A stretch of 9,437 nucleotides of DNA from contig CAJOOV010000219.1 in the NCBI GenBank assembly GCA_905236265.1, forward strand, positions 1 through 9,437, given 5' to 3'. A program made the position numbers and the translations under genes. Position 1 is the first letter of the stretch. Every line of letters starts with the position of its first letter. This DNA is from an uncultured Oscillospiraceae bacterium. Lineage in GTDB: Bacteria; Bacillota; Clostridia; Oscillospirales; Oscillospiraceae. The notes beneath the pieces are model-generated. The model worked only from the letters and a program-made list of their open reading frames with translations. It did not search any database and was not told where the DNA came from. Positions 1 through 5,554 of the stretch are shown in pieces.

Positions 1-889
1 ACATGGCGCAGGAGGTGAGAAAGCTGCGCACCTGCCCCCGGCCAAAATCGAAGAAGTTGGCGGGGAGATTGGGGAAGACCGCCTTCTGGGGATCGGCGTA
101 CTCATAGCACGGTCCGCCGTCGAACCAGCGCAGACCGAAATCGTTCTGGGGGAAGCAGGCGGGTGTCCAGTCCAGAAAGATGCCCACGCCTGCCTGATGA
201 AGCTGATCCACCAGATACATAAAATCGTGAGGGGTGCCGAAGCGGCTTGTGGCGGCAAAGAAGTTGGAGCAGAGGAAGCCGTAACGCTCGTCCCGGTTGT
301 GCTCCGCCACGGGGAGCAGCTCTACGGCGGTGTAGCCCATCTCCTTCACATAGGGCACCAGCCACTTTGCAATCTCCCGGTAGGAGAGCAGCCTGCCCTC
401 CCCGTCCCTGCGCCAAGAGCCCAGATGCAGCTCATAGATATTCAGCGGGCAGGTCTCCACCGCCTTGCTGGCACGGAGATTCAGCCACGGCTGGTCATTC
501 CACTGGAAACCCTCCATATCATACAGCTTGCTCCACACGGCGGGGCGGGTCTCTGTATGAAAGGCAAAGGGATCCGCCTTGTGAAGCAGCTGGCCGTTAA
601 AGGTGCGGATGACAAACTGATAGGTGTCATACTGCTGCAAGCTGGCGATGAAGCACTGCCACACGCCGCCGCCCACGGGCTCCATAGGACAGTTATCTGC
701 CGTCCAGCCGTTAAAACTGCCGGCCACGGAGACAGCGCTGGCATGAGGCGCCCAGACCCGGAAAACCCATCCCGGACGCCCATCCTCCGTGGTGGGATGT
801 GCCCCCAGATACTCATAGACCCGGTCGCACCGCCCTTCGGAGAAGGCGCGAATCAGCTCGCTGCTTTCCGTCGTTGTTATGTGGCTCAT
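1..889 (-). CDS. glgB: 1,4-alpha-glucan branching enzyme (GlgB)-like protein, N-terminal part, truncated by window edge
   Basis: A GlgB-family protein would form alpha-1,6 branches in glycogen in the cytoplasm. Seen: 296 codons from ATG at 889, open through the left edge. The start follows GGGAGAGGAG with 8 nt spacing. Residues about 24-115 match the CBM48-type N-terminal domain (WVFRVWAPHASAVSVAGSFN). The GH13 barrel begins near 150 (NIYELHLGSWRR) and continues through ELLPVAEH (190-197), TSRFGTP (214-220), region I (DWTPACFP, 240-247) and FDFGRGQVRSFL (280-291). Aligned without gaps to E. coli GlgB from memory, region I has Cys245 where DWVPGHFP has invariant His340, and YGFL (203-206) stands where WGYQ has invariant Tyr300. 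The nucleophile, acid/base and second His/Asp regions lie outside the window. Family assignment is sure; branching activity is doubtful, and a diverged paralogue or altered specificity is possible. It has its own promoter. Confidence 0.88.
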   Translation of the reverse strand, partial: MSHITTTESSELIRAFSEGRCDRVYEYLGAHPTTEDGRPGWVFRVWAPHASAVSVAGSFNGWTADNCPMEPVGGGVWQCFIASLQQYDTYQFVIRTFNGQLLHKADPFAFHTETRPAVWSKLYDMEGFQWNDQPWLNLRASKAVETCPLNIYELHLGSWRRDGEGRLLSYREIAKWLVPYVKEMGYTAVELLPVAEHNRDERYGFLCSNFFAATSRFGTPHDFMYLVDQLHQAGVGIFLDWTPACFPQNDFGLRWFDGGPCYEYADPQKAVFPNLPANFFDFGRGQVRSFLTSCAM

Positions 890-962
890 GACACCCGCTC
901 CTCTCCCTTGAAAGGACAACAGCTGTTTATACTTTTGTGAAAGCGATTGCCCGTTTGTGAGA

Positions 963-991
963 ATTATACAATAGAAATGGTACAGCGTCAA
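963..991 (-). promoter_or_regulatory. Sigma-A promoter of the glgB-like gene
   Basis: On the minus strand TTGACG (991-986) is followed after exactly 17 nt by TATAAT (968-963). This is a near-consensus pair, placing the transcription start near 956 and giving a leader of about 67 nt before the ATG at 889. It lies downstream of the terminator of the preceding Na/Pi gene, so the glgB-like gene is probably transcribed alone. Confidence 0.75.
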
Positions 992-1055
992 GGGAGGAAG
1001 GAGGTACAATTAACAGTTTTTCCCAAACTTCCCGCCTAAAGGTGCCATAAAAGAG

Positions 1056-1082
1056 CTGCCCCTCCGGGACGGGGAGGGGCAG
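1056..1082 (-). terminator. Intrinsic terminator after the Na/Pi cotransporter gene
   Basis: A perfect 10-bp GC-rich stem (CTGCCCCTCC / GGAGGGGCAG, loop of 7) lies 61 nt past the stop at 1143. In the minus direction the stem is followed by CTCTTTTATGG, a modest U-tract offset by 3 nt. A smaller hairpin lies just before it at 1124-1140. The minus direction is preferred because it sits between two minus-strand genes and upstream of the next promoter. Confidence 0.6.
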
Positions 1083-1123
1083 TTTGATATAATGAATGCT
1101 GCTGTTTGACCGAAAGGCTGAAA

Positions 1124-1140
1124 CCGTTTCGCTGAAACGG
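1124..1140 (-). other. Short hairpin just past the Na/Pi gene stop
   Basis: CCGTTTC / GAAACGG with a 3-nt loop begins 2 nt beyond the stop codon at 1143-1145 on the minus strand. It has no good U-tract of its own, so it may act as an mRNA 3'-end stabiliser or as an accessory to the terminator at 1056-1082. Confidence 0.4.
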
Positions 1141-1142
1141 CA

Positions 1143-2885
1143 TCACAGGGAATACTTGTGGGAGAAGTAATCGTAGTCGGCGCTGTAGGAGCGGTCGCCG
1201 GAGTGGTGAAGCCGGTGAACGTATTTATGGGTGTCGAAGGTGCCCTTCTGCATCTCCGCCACGCAGGCGGCGATATTGGAGCAGTGGTCGGAAACCCTGC
1301 TGAGGTTGGAGATGAGGTCGGTGAAGATAAATCCGCTCTCCACAGAGCAGCTCCCTGCCTTCAGGCGGTCGATGTGGTGATCCTTCAGCTCCTCGCCCAT
1401 GGCATCCACGACCTCCTCCAGAGGCTCCACCCTTCTGGCGGCCTCCACGTTATTGGTGGAGAAGGAGGCGATGGACAGGCTCAGCGCCTCAGACACGGCG
1501 GCGGCCATCCGCTTCAGCTCCGTTTTTGCCCCGCTGGACAGGCTGTTGGCGGAGTCCATGGAGGCACGGATGGAGATGAGAATACCCACGGCGTGGTCAC
1601 TGATGCGCTCGAAGTCGCTGATGGTGTGGAGAATGGTGGAGAGCTGGCGGTTTTCCGTCTCGCTCAGGTTCAGGGCGGAGAGCTTGACCAGATAGCTGCC
1701 CAGCTCGTCCTCCCGCTCATCCACCTCATTTTCCAGATCCCGCACCAACTGCGCCTTCTTATCGTCCCACTTGTCCAGCAGGGAGACGGCGGTTTCATAG
1801 GCGTTCTGGCACAGCAGGGCGGTGTCTGTTGTCACCCGGAGCGCCTGGGCAAGGGCAATGGCGGGGGTGGTCATCAGGCGCTCGTCCAGAAGGGGCTGCT
1901 TCTGCTTTGTGTCGTCCTTGACGAAAAGGCAGACCAGCTTTTCCAGCACTCCGGAGAAGGGGAGCATTGCCACGCCGAAAACCAGCTTATAGGCGGTGTG
2001 GAACAGGGCGATACGCACCGGGTTGGCACTTATCTCCATGAACGGGAGGGAGAAAAAGAGGCTGGCGGCGGCATAGAGGAGCATGAACACCGCCATATTG
2101 ATGATGTTAAAGACCAGATAGACATAGGAGGTGCGCCGGGCCTCCTTGCCCGCCCCGGCGGCGGAGAGAAGGATGGGCACGGAGGCGCCGATGTTCATGC
2201 CCAGCACCATAGGGATTGCCTCGCCCATGGTGATACTGCCGGTCATGGACAGCGCCTGCAGCACGCCGATGGAGGCGGAGGAGGACTGCATCACAGCGGT
2301 GAGGGCAAGCCCCACCAGTACGCCCAGAATGGGGTTGGAGAATACCTCCAGAAGCCGCACAAAGGCGGGGATGTCCTTCAAACCGGATACGGAGCCGCTC
2401 ATGCCGTCCATGCCCACCATGAGCACGGCAAAGCCCAGCAGGACGGCGGCCAGATCCTTGTGCCGCCCGGACTTGTCCATGACGAGGAAGTAAGCCCCGG
2501 CCATAGCGAGAATGGGCACCCATGAGGAGGGCTTTAAAAGCTGGATGACCAGCCCTGCGCCGCTGATGCTGGTGAGGGATACCAGCCAGCCCGTCACTGT
2601 GGTGCCCACATTGGCACCGATAATCAGGGGGATTGCCTGCTTCAGGGTCATGACGGCGGAGTTGACAAAGCCCACTACCATCACAGAGGTGGCGGAGGAG
2701 GACTGGATCACAGCGGTGACAAACAGTCCCAGCGTAAAGCCCTTGATGGGGCTGGCGGTGAGCTTTTCCAGCACCTGCTGCAGCCGCCCGCCGGCACAGC
2801 TCTCCAACCCCTCGCCCATATAGTGCATTCCAAACAGGAACATGGCAAGGCCCAGAAAGAAATTCAAAAGGTCGAATATGTCCAT
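1143..2885 (-). CDS. Na/Pi cotransporter family protein with C-terminal PhoU-like domain
   Basis: Predicted inner-membrane carrier of the NptA/PNaS family (SLC34-like), which brings in phosphate with sodium; 580 aa. Two inverted-repeat halves each carry the family signature: QSSSATS at 61-67 followed by IIGANVGTT (88-96), and QSSSAS at 200-205 followed by VLGMNIGAS (227-235). Hydrophobic segments fill residues 5-325. Residues about 340-560 are a helical PhoU-like domain with two metal-ligand-type motifs, DFERISDHAVGI (424-435) and NLSRVSDHCSNIA (527-539). The start at MDIFDLL is chosen because it matches the usual N-terminus of the family and follows GGAGG at 2902-2898, a rather long 12-nt spacing. 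The frame is open upstream to 3092, but that extension spans the promoter and reads as AT-rich non-coding sequence. This fused form is common in Firmicutes. The substrate is inferred from family only. The gene appears monocistronic. Confidence 0.92.
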   Translation of the reverse strand: MDIFDLLNFFLGLAMFLFGMHYMGEGLESCAGGRLQQVLEKLTASPIKGFTLGLFVTAVIQSSSATSVMVVGFVNSAVMTLKQAIPLIIGANVGTTVTGWLVSLTSISGAGLVIQLLKPSSWVPILAMAGAYFLVMDKSGRHKDLAAVLLGFAVLMVGMDGMSGSVSGLKDIPAFVRLLEVFSNPILGVLVGLALTAVMQSSSASIGVLQALSMTGSITMGEAIPMVLGMNIGASVPILLSAAGAGKEARRTSYVYLVFNIINMAVFMLLYAAASLFFSLPFMEISANPVRIALFHTAYKLVFGVAMLPFSGVLEKLVCLFVKDDTKQKQPLLDERLMTTPAIALAQALRVTTDTALLCQNAYETAVSLLDKWDDKKAQLVRDLENEVDEREDELGSYLVKLSALNLSETENRQLSTILHTISDFERISDHAVGILISIRASMDSANSLSSGAKTELKRMAAAVSEALSLSIASFSTNNVEAARRVEPLEEVVDAMGEELKDHHIDRLKAGSCSVESGFIFTDLISNLSRVSDHCSNIAACVAEMQKGTFDTHKYVHRLHHSGDRSYSADYDYFSHKYSL

Positions 2886-2919
2886 ATGTTCTTGTTTCCT
2901 CCAATCGTTTTGCGCTGAA

Positions 2920-2939
2920 CCGGACGGGGAGCTGTCCGG
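2920..2939 (-). other. Leader hairpin of the Na/Pi gene
   Basis: Inside the predicted 5' leader, CCGGAC and GTCCGG form a perfect 6-bp stem with an 8-nt loop, ending 35 nt before the start codon and 17 nt before the ribosome binding site. It could stabilise the leader or affect initiation. No known riboswitch is recognised. Confidence 0.4.
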
Positions 2940-2951
2940 CCGCTGCACCAT

Positions 2952-2981
2952 ATTATATAGGAAAAAGAACGGAATTGTAAA
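2952..2981 (-). promoter_or_regulatory. Promoter of the Na/Pi cotransporter gene
   Basis: Minus strand TTTACA (2981-2976, 5 of 6 consensus positions) is followed after 18 nt by a perfect TATAAT (2957-2952). The start site would be near 2945, giving a leader of about 60 nt. The flanking DNA to about 3110 is AT-rich. I saw no clear Pho-box repeat. Confidence 0.6.
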
Positions 2982-3126
2982 TAGCGGTTTCAAAAGTGCA
3001 AAAAAGAGAAAAGACGGATAATCAGACAAGGATAACCCGGCAATAAAGTATAAAATCAGACTGAAATCCAATAAAAACAAGAAAATGACCAAAAGTCAGC
3101 GAAAAAATTTTTGCGGGAAACCACCC

Positions 3127-3156
3127 TTGCGCCTGCCCCGGCAGGTGGGGTATGAT
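3127..3156 (+). promoter_or_regulatory. Weak candidate promoter of the GIY-YIG gene
   Basis: TTGCGC (3127-3132) and TATGAT (3151-3156) are 18 nt apart, and a start near 3163 would leave only about 18 nt before the ATG, just enough for the ribosome binding site. The spacer holds a dyad, CCTGCC-CC-GGCAGG (3132-3145), which could be an operator or chance. The -35 matches only 3 of 6 positions. Confidence 0.4.
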
Positions 3157-3180
3157 AGGGTCAGCGGAGGAGGAGAGGAA

Positions 3181-3441
3181 ATGTGCTATGCTTATATCCT
3201 GCGCTGTGGGGACGGCACCCTCTATACCGGCGCTGCCGTTGACCCAGTGCGGCGCATGAAGGTGCATAACGCAGGCAGGGGGGCGAAGTACACCCGTTCC
3301 CGCCGTCCGGTGCGGCTGGTGTACACGGAGGCGGCGGAGAGCTGGTCCGCTGCCCTGCGCCGGGAGGCGGAGATCAAGCGGATGAGCCGGGCGGAGAAGC
3401 TGGCGCTGGCGGGGGTTTCCGCCCCGGAGGCAAAAAGCTGA
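3181..3441 (+). CDS. GIY-YIG nuclease superfamily protein (UPF0213/YhbQ-like)
   Basis: Small single-domain protein, 86 aa, the normal size for the UPF0213/YhbQ group. The ATG at 3181 is chosen because AGGAGG (3168-3173) precedes it by 7 nt and the protein then begins directly in the domain. The GIY-equivalent is AYI (4-6) in YAYILRCGDGTLYTG, and the YIG-equivalent is LYTG (14-17). The catalytic Arg is probably within RRMKVHN (24-30), followed by the family block GAKYTRSRRPVRLVY (34-48). The ALRREAEIKRMSRAEK stretch (58-73) carries the expected catalytic Glu (62 or 64). After LYTG the sequence reads AAVDP, where family members usually have a (T/I)T(T/N)D-like run. The biological role in Firmicutes is unsettled; DNA repair or mobile-DNA processing is family-level inference. 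Its stop codon lies inside the hairpin at 3437-3480, so its 3' end overlaps that of the opposing RNA. Confidence 0.88.
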   Translation: MCYAYILRCGDGTLYTGAAVDPVRRMKVHNAGRGAKYTRSRRPVRLVYTEAAESWSAALRREAEIKRMSRAEKLALAGVSAPEAKS

Positions 3442-3632
3442 GCTCCCGTTCCCTTTATGACTTCGGAACAGGAGCTCAGCGAACCGCCTTGGGCTCTACC
3501 ATATTGTTCATAACCTCTCTTTCTACAGAATACCCGAACCATCGGGGGAACCAGAAGGTGCCGCTTTTCAGGAAATGGATTCATCACCTGACGGCTACTT
3601 TCCTGTACATTGGAATCACCCTTTCTGCTTGT
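3432..3632 (-). ncRNA. Candidate structured non-coding RNA of about 200 nt, class not recognised
   Basis: A consensus promoter (3639-3667) and an intrinsic terminator (3437-3480 plus U-tract to 3432) bracket about 200 nt of minus-strand DNA with no credible protein. By eye it folds into several parts. P1 pairs CAGAAAGGGTG (3627-3617) with CACCTTCTG (3560-3552). Inside it, P2 pairs CAGGAAA (3605-3599) with TTTCCTG (3575-3569). A hairpin CCCGA-TGGT-TCGGG follows (3546-3533), then about 50 nt with no clear fold, then the terminator. The size suits 6S RNA, but the fold is not the single long rod with a central bubble, and I recognise no SRP, tmRNA, RNase P, T-box or common riboswitch core. Two tiny reading frames with plausible ribosome binding sites lie inside (starts 3610 and 3511), so a leader or attenuator RNA is an alternative, although no minus-strand gene follows closely. 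Confidence 0.55.
3437..3480 (-). terminator. Intrinsic terminator of the candidate ncRNA, overlapping the GIY-YIG stop
   Basis: GCTGAGCTCC (3437-3446) and GGAGCTCAGC (3471-3480) form a perfect 10-bp stem. After one C/A mismatch it continues with GTTCC/GGAAC (3448-3452, 3465-3469). In the minus direction five U residues (3436-3432) follow immediately. The plus direction has no T-run, so the element is read as pointing left, although it may also define the 3' end of the converging GIY-YIG transcript. Confidence 0.75.
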
Positions 3633-3638
3633 GGGGAT

Positions 3639-3667
3639 ATAATACCACAGGGAACAGCGCTTGTCAA
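3639..3667 (-). promoter_or_regulatory. Strong sigma-A promoter driving the candidate ncRNA
   Basis: Minus strand TTGACA (3667-3662, perfect) and TATTAT (3644-3639) are 17 nt apart, giving a start near 3632. Directly upstream of the -35 (3668-3700) lie runs of A and T resembling an UP element, as is typical of strong stable-RNA promoters. No minus-strand protein gene starts downstream until 2885. Confidence 0.75.
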
Positions 3668-3796
3668 CACTTTTTTGAAAAATATTTGGAAAAGTTTTTG
3701 GGGCATGCTTTTTCACAGTAGACTGACAGCGAAAATGATGGAATAAAGGGACGGGTGTTGCATGAAGGAAAAGATTGACTGGTGAAAATGACGGTA

Positions 3797-3816
3797 AAAA
3801 CCGGAGAAAACCGGAT
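3797..3816 (+). repeat. Tandem AAAACCGGA direct repeat upstream of the gdhA promoter
   Basis: AAAACCGGAG (3797-3806) is followed directly by AAAACCGGAT (3807-3816), 48 nt upstream of the gdhA -35. It could be paired activator or repressor half-sites on one face of the helix. No regulator is identified, and a short chance repeat is possible. Confidence 0.35.
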
Positions 3817-3863
3817 TTAACCCCCATGAGTTTGGTCAAGACGGAAAAATTATGAAATTCCAC

Positions 3864-3892
3864 TTGCGCAAAATTGCATTATGGTCTATAAT
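3864..3892 (+). promoter_or_regulatory. gdhA promoter
   Basis: TTGCGC (3864-3869) and a perfect TATAAT (3887-3892) are separated by 17 nt, predicting a start near 3899 and a leader of about 78 nt. The -35 is weak (3 of 6) and lies within the palindrome TTGCGCAA, which suggests dependence on a regulator. Confidence 0.65.
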
Positions 3893-3896
3893 GCAA
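3874..3896 (+). promoter_or_regulatory. Operator-like perfect inverted repeat over the gdhA -10 box
   Basis: TTGCATTAT (3874-3882) and ATAATGCAA (3888-3896) are perfect inverted copies around a 5-nt centre GGTCT. The right arm covers five of the six -10 bases, and the left arm fills the spacer. A dimeric repressor bound here would block polymerase. In RNA it would not form a leader structure, because most of it is upstream of the start site. The binding protein is unknown. Confidence 0.55.
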
Positions 3897-3976
3897 CCCG
3901 AAGGCTGAGAGGGCGTTCCTTTCCGGAGGGGAGGATTTTGTCCCAGGCTCTGAATCCAAAGGAAGGAATGATCGCA

Positions 3977-5326
3977 ATGGCAATCAACAACGCATACCTG
4001 AACTCTGTCTATGAGGATCTGGCCGCCCGGTATCCGGAGCAGGCCGAGTTTTTGGAGGCCGTCCATGAGGTGCTGGAGACCCTGTCTCCCGTGGTGGACG
4101 CTGACCCCCGCTATGAGCAGCAGAACATCATTGGCCGCATGGTGGAGCCGGAGCGCACCATTCTGTTCCGTGTCCCATGGGTGGACGATCAGGGCAAGGT
4201 GCAGGTCAACCGGGGCTACCGTGTCCAGTTCAACAGCGCCATCGGCCCCTACAAGGGCGGTCTGCGCTTTCGCAACAATGTGAACCTGTCCATCATCAAG
4301 TTCCTCGGCTTTGAGCAGATCTTCAAGAATGCCCTGACCACCCTGCCTATGGGCGGCGGCAAGGGCGGGTCTGACTTTGACCCCAAGGGCAAGAGCGACG
4401 GCGAGATTATGCGCTTCTGCCAGAGCTTTATGACGGAGCTTCGCAAGCACATCGGCCCCGACACCGACGTGCCCGCCGGTGACATCGGCGTGGGCGGGCG
4501 TGAGATCGGCTATATGTACGGCCAGTACAAGCGCCTGACCAATACCCATGTGGGCGTGCTCACCGGCAAGGGTCTTACCTTCGGCGGCTCCCTCGCCCGT
4601 ACTGAGGCCACCGGCTTTGGCTTGTGCTACTTTGCCGACGCCTATATGAAGGCCAACGGCAAGAGCTTCGAGGGCAAGAGCGTTGTGGTCTCCGGCTCCG
4701 GCAATGTCGCCACCTATGCCAACCAGAAGGCCACCCAGCTGGGCGGCAAGGTGATCGCCATGAGCGATTCCAACGGCTATATCGTGGACGAGAACGGCAT
4801 TGACTTCAAGGTCATCAAGGAGATCAAGGAGGTCAAGCGTGCCAGAATCAAGACCTATCTGGACTATGTGCCCACGGCGAAGTATGTGGAGGGCTGTGCC
4901 GGTATCTGGAACGTAAAGGCAGACATCTATCTGCCCTGCGCAACCCAGAACGAGATTGACGAGGCCTCCGCAAAGACCATCGTGGCCAACGGTGCTATCG
5001 GCGTGTTTGAAGGCTCCAATATGCCCTGCACGCCCGAGGCAATCGAGGTCATCAAGTCCGCCGGACTGCTCTACAGCCCCGGCAAGGCATCCAACGCCGG
5101 CGGCGTAGCCACCTCCGGTCTGGAGATGAGCCAGAACTCCGAGCGGCTGAGCTGGAGCTTTGACGAGGTGGATGCCAAGCTGAAGGGCATCATGGAGACC
5201 ATCTATGCGGACTGTGCCGCCGCCGCCGAGCGCTTCGGCAAGCCCGGCGACATTCAGGCAGGCGCCAATATTGCAGGCTTCCTCAAGGTCGCCGAGGCAA
5301 TGCTTGCGCAGGGCGTGGCGTATTAA
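3977..5326 (+). CDS. gdhA: NADP-specific glutamate dehydrogenase
   Basis: Cytoplasmic enzyme joining ammonium and 2-oxoglutarate to give glutamate with NADPH; 449 aa, the usual length for the small hexameric class. The active-site lysines are in place by alignment with Clostridium symbiosum GDH: Lys93 (GPYKGGLRF), Lys117 and catalytic Lys129 (PMGGGKGGSDFDP), with Asp169 in PAGDIGVGGREIGYM. The Rossmann loop GSGNVA is at 240-245 and the second strand reads AMSDSNGY. A Ser-Asp-Ser at that position is typical of NADP enzymes, whereas NAD-type clostridial GDHs read differently there. ATG 3977 is preferred, 10 nt after GGAAGG (3961-3966). An in-frame ATG at 3968 lies only 1 nt from that box, and the longer frame from 3881 starts before the predicted transcription start. 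The gene is monocistronic, and its last 36 bp recur downstream at 5498-5533. Confidence 0.97.
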   Translation: MAINNAYLNSVYEDLAARYPEQAEFLEAVHEVLETLSPVVDADPRYEQQNIIGRMVEPERTILFRVPWVDDQGKVQVNRGYRVQFNSAIGPYKGGLRFRNNVNLSIIKFLGFEQIFKNALTTLPMGGGKGGSDFDPKGKSDGEIMRFCQSFMTELRKHIGPDTDVPAGDIGVGGREIGYMYGQYKRLTNTHVGVLTGKGLTFGGSLARTEATGFGLCYFADAYMKANGKSFEGKSVVVSGSGNVATYANQKATQLGGKVIAMSDSNGYIVDENGIDFKVIKEIKEVKRARIKTYLDYVPTAKYVEGCAGIWNVKADIYLPCATQNEIDEASAKTIVANGAIGVFEGSNMPCTPEAIEVIKSAGLLYSPGKASNAGGVATSGLEMSQNSERLSWSFDEVDAKLKGIMETIYADCAAAAERFGKPGDIQAGANIAGFLKVAEAMLAQGVAY

Positions 5327-5344
5327 GAAAACAGTAAACAATCG

Positions 5345-5402
5345 AGCCGCCGGTACAGCCGTATCGGCGGCCTTGTTCGCCGCAGGTGCGGCGAGACAAG
5401 CG
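5345..5402 (+). repeat. 58-bp double-hairpin repeat, copy 1 (probable gdhA 3'-end structure)
   Basis: Two stems lie back to back. GCCGCCGGTAC / GTATCGGCGGC (5346-5356, 5361-5371) is 11 bp with one G-T pair and an AGCC loop. CTTGTTCGCCGC pairs with GCGGCGA-ACAAG (5372-5383, 5388-5400), about 12 bp with one bulged G. A short TTTT (5403-5406) follows, so this copy may end the gdhA transcript. The 58 bp are identical to 5555-5612. Similar hairpins recur in Oscillospirales genomes as far as I recall, but that needs a search. Confidence 0.75.
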
Positions 5403-5492
5403 TTTTGCGAAGCAAAACCTTGCCGCAGGGCGAATTCAGTTCGCCCGAGGAAGTGCAATCAAAAGGGCTCCCAATCTGCGGTGCAGATTGGG
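5402..5492 (+). repeat. Run of three further perfect hairpins
   Basis: GTTTTGC-gaa-GCAAAAC (5402-5418, 7 bp), GGGCGAA-ttcag-TTCGCCC (5428-5446, 7 bp) and CCCAATCTGC-ggt-GCAGATTGGG (5470-5492, 10 bp) follow the first double hairpin. All stems are perfect, with loops of 3-5 nt. They are present only in the first duplicated unit; the second unit stops after its double hairpin. No protein is encoded. Confidence 0.7.
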
Positions 5493-5554
5493 AAAAGGCC
5501 GAGGCAATGCTTGCGCAGGGCGTGGCATATTAAAATAAAACAGAAACAACACAC

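Larger units (their letters stand above)
5291..5533 (+). repeat. Partial tandem duplication of the gdhA 3' end
   Basis: The last 36 bp of gdhA (5291-5326, encoding AEAMLAQGVAY and stop) recur at 5498-5533 with one difference, a silent GCG to GCA change. The 58-bp hairpin repeat then follows each copy (5345-5402 and 5555-5612), so the duplicated unit is about 207-210 bp. The short stretch between stop and repeat differs between copies, while the coding tail and hairpins are conserved. The second tail has no start codon context and is not a gene. Confidence 0.9.

Noticed and set aside
197..940. Plus-strand open frame of 247 codons over the GlgB-like gene
   Set aside because: It is the antisense shadow of a clear GH13 coding region, with no motif and no start signal.
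1158..2525. Plus-strand open frame of 455 codons opposite the Na/Pi gene
   Set aside because: Its translation is rich in G, H, Q and E with no recognisable domain, and it mirrors the codon bias of the real minus-strand gene.
3432..3632. 6S RNA, SRP RNA or T-box assignment for the ncRNA
   Set aside because: The length suits 6S, but the ends do not close into a long rod. No GGTGG-ACCGCG T-box core, SRP apical loop or downstream synthetase gene is present.
3638..3643. Plus-strand TATAAT at the ncRNA promoter
   Set aside because: It arises because the -10 region is nearly palindromic. No -35 lies at suitable spacing on the plus strand and no gene follows directly.
3489..3746. Plus-strand 85-codon frame in the gap before gdhA
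   Set aside because: It needs a TTG start with no ribosome binding site, and it overlies the opposing promoter and structured RNA.
3222..3863. Minus-strand open frame of 213 codons spanning the ncRNA locus
   Set aside because: It would start upstream of the RNA promoter, cross the terminator and read antisense through the nuclease gene. Its sequence has no domain character.
3836..5458. Long minus-strand open frame (540 codons) opposite gdhA
   Set aside because: It is antisense to a complete GDH with all catalytic residues, its translation is low-complexity A/G/L/H-rich, and it has no family match or ribosome binding site. High-GC codon bias opens this frame.
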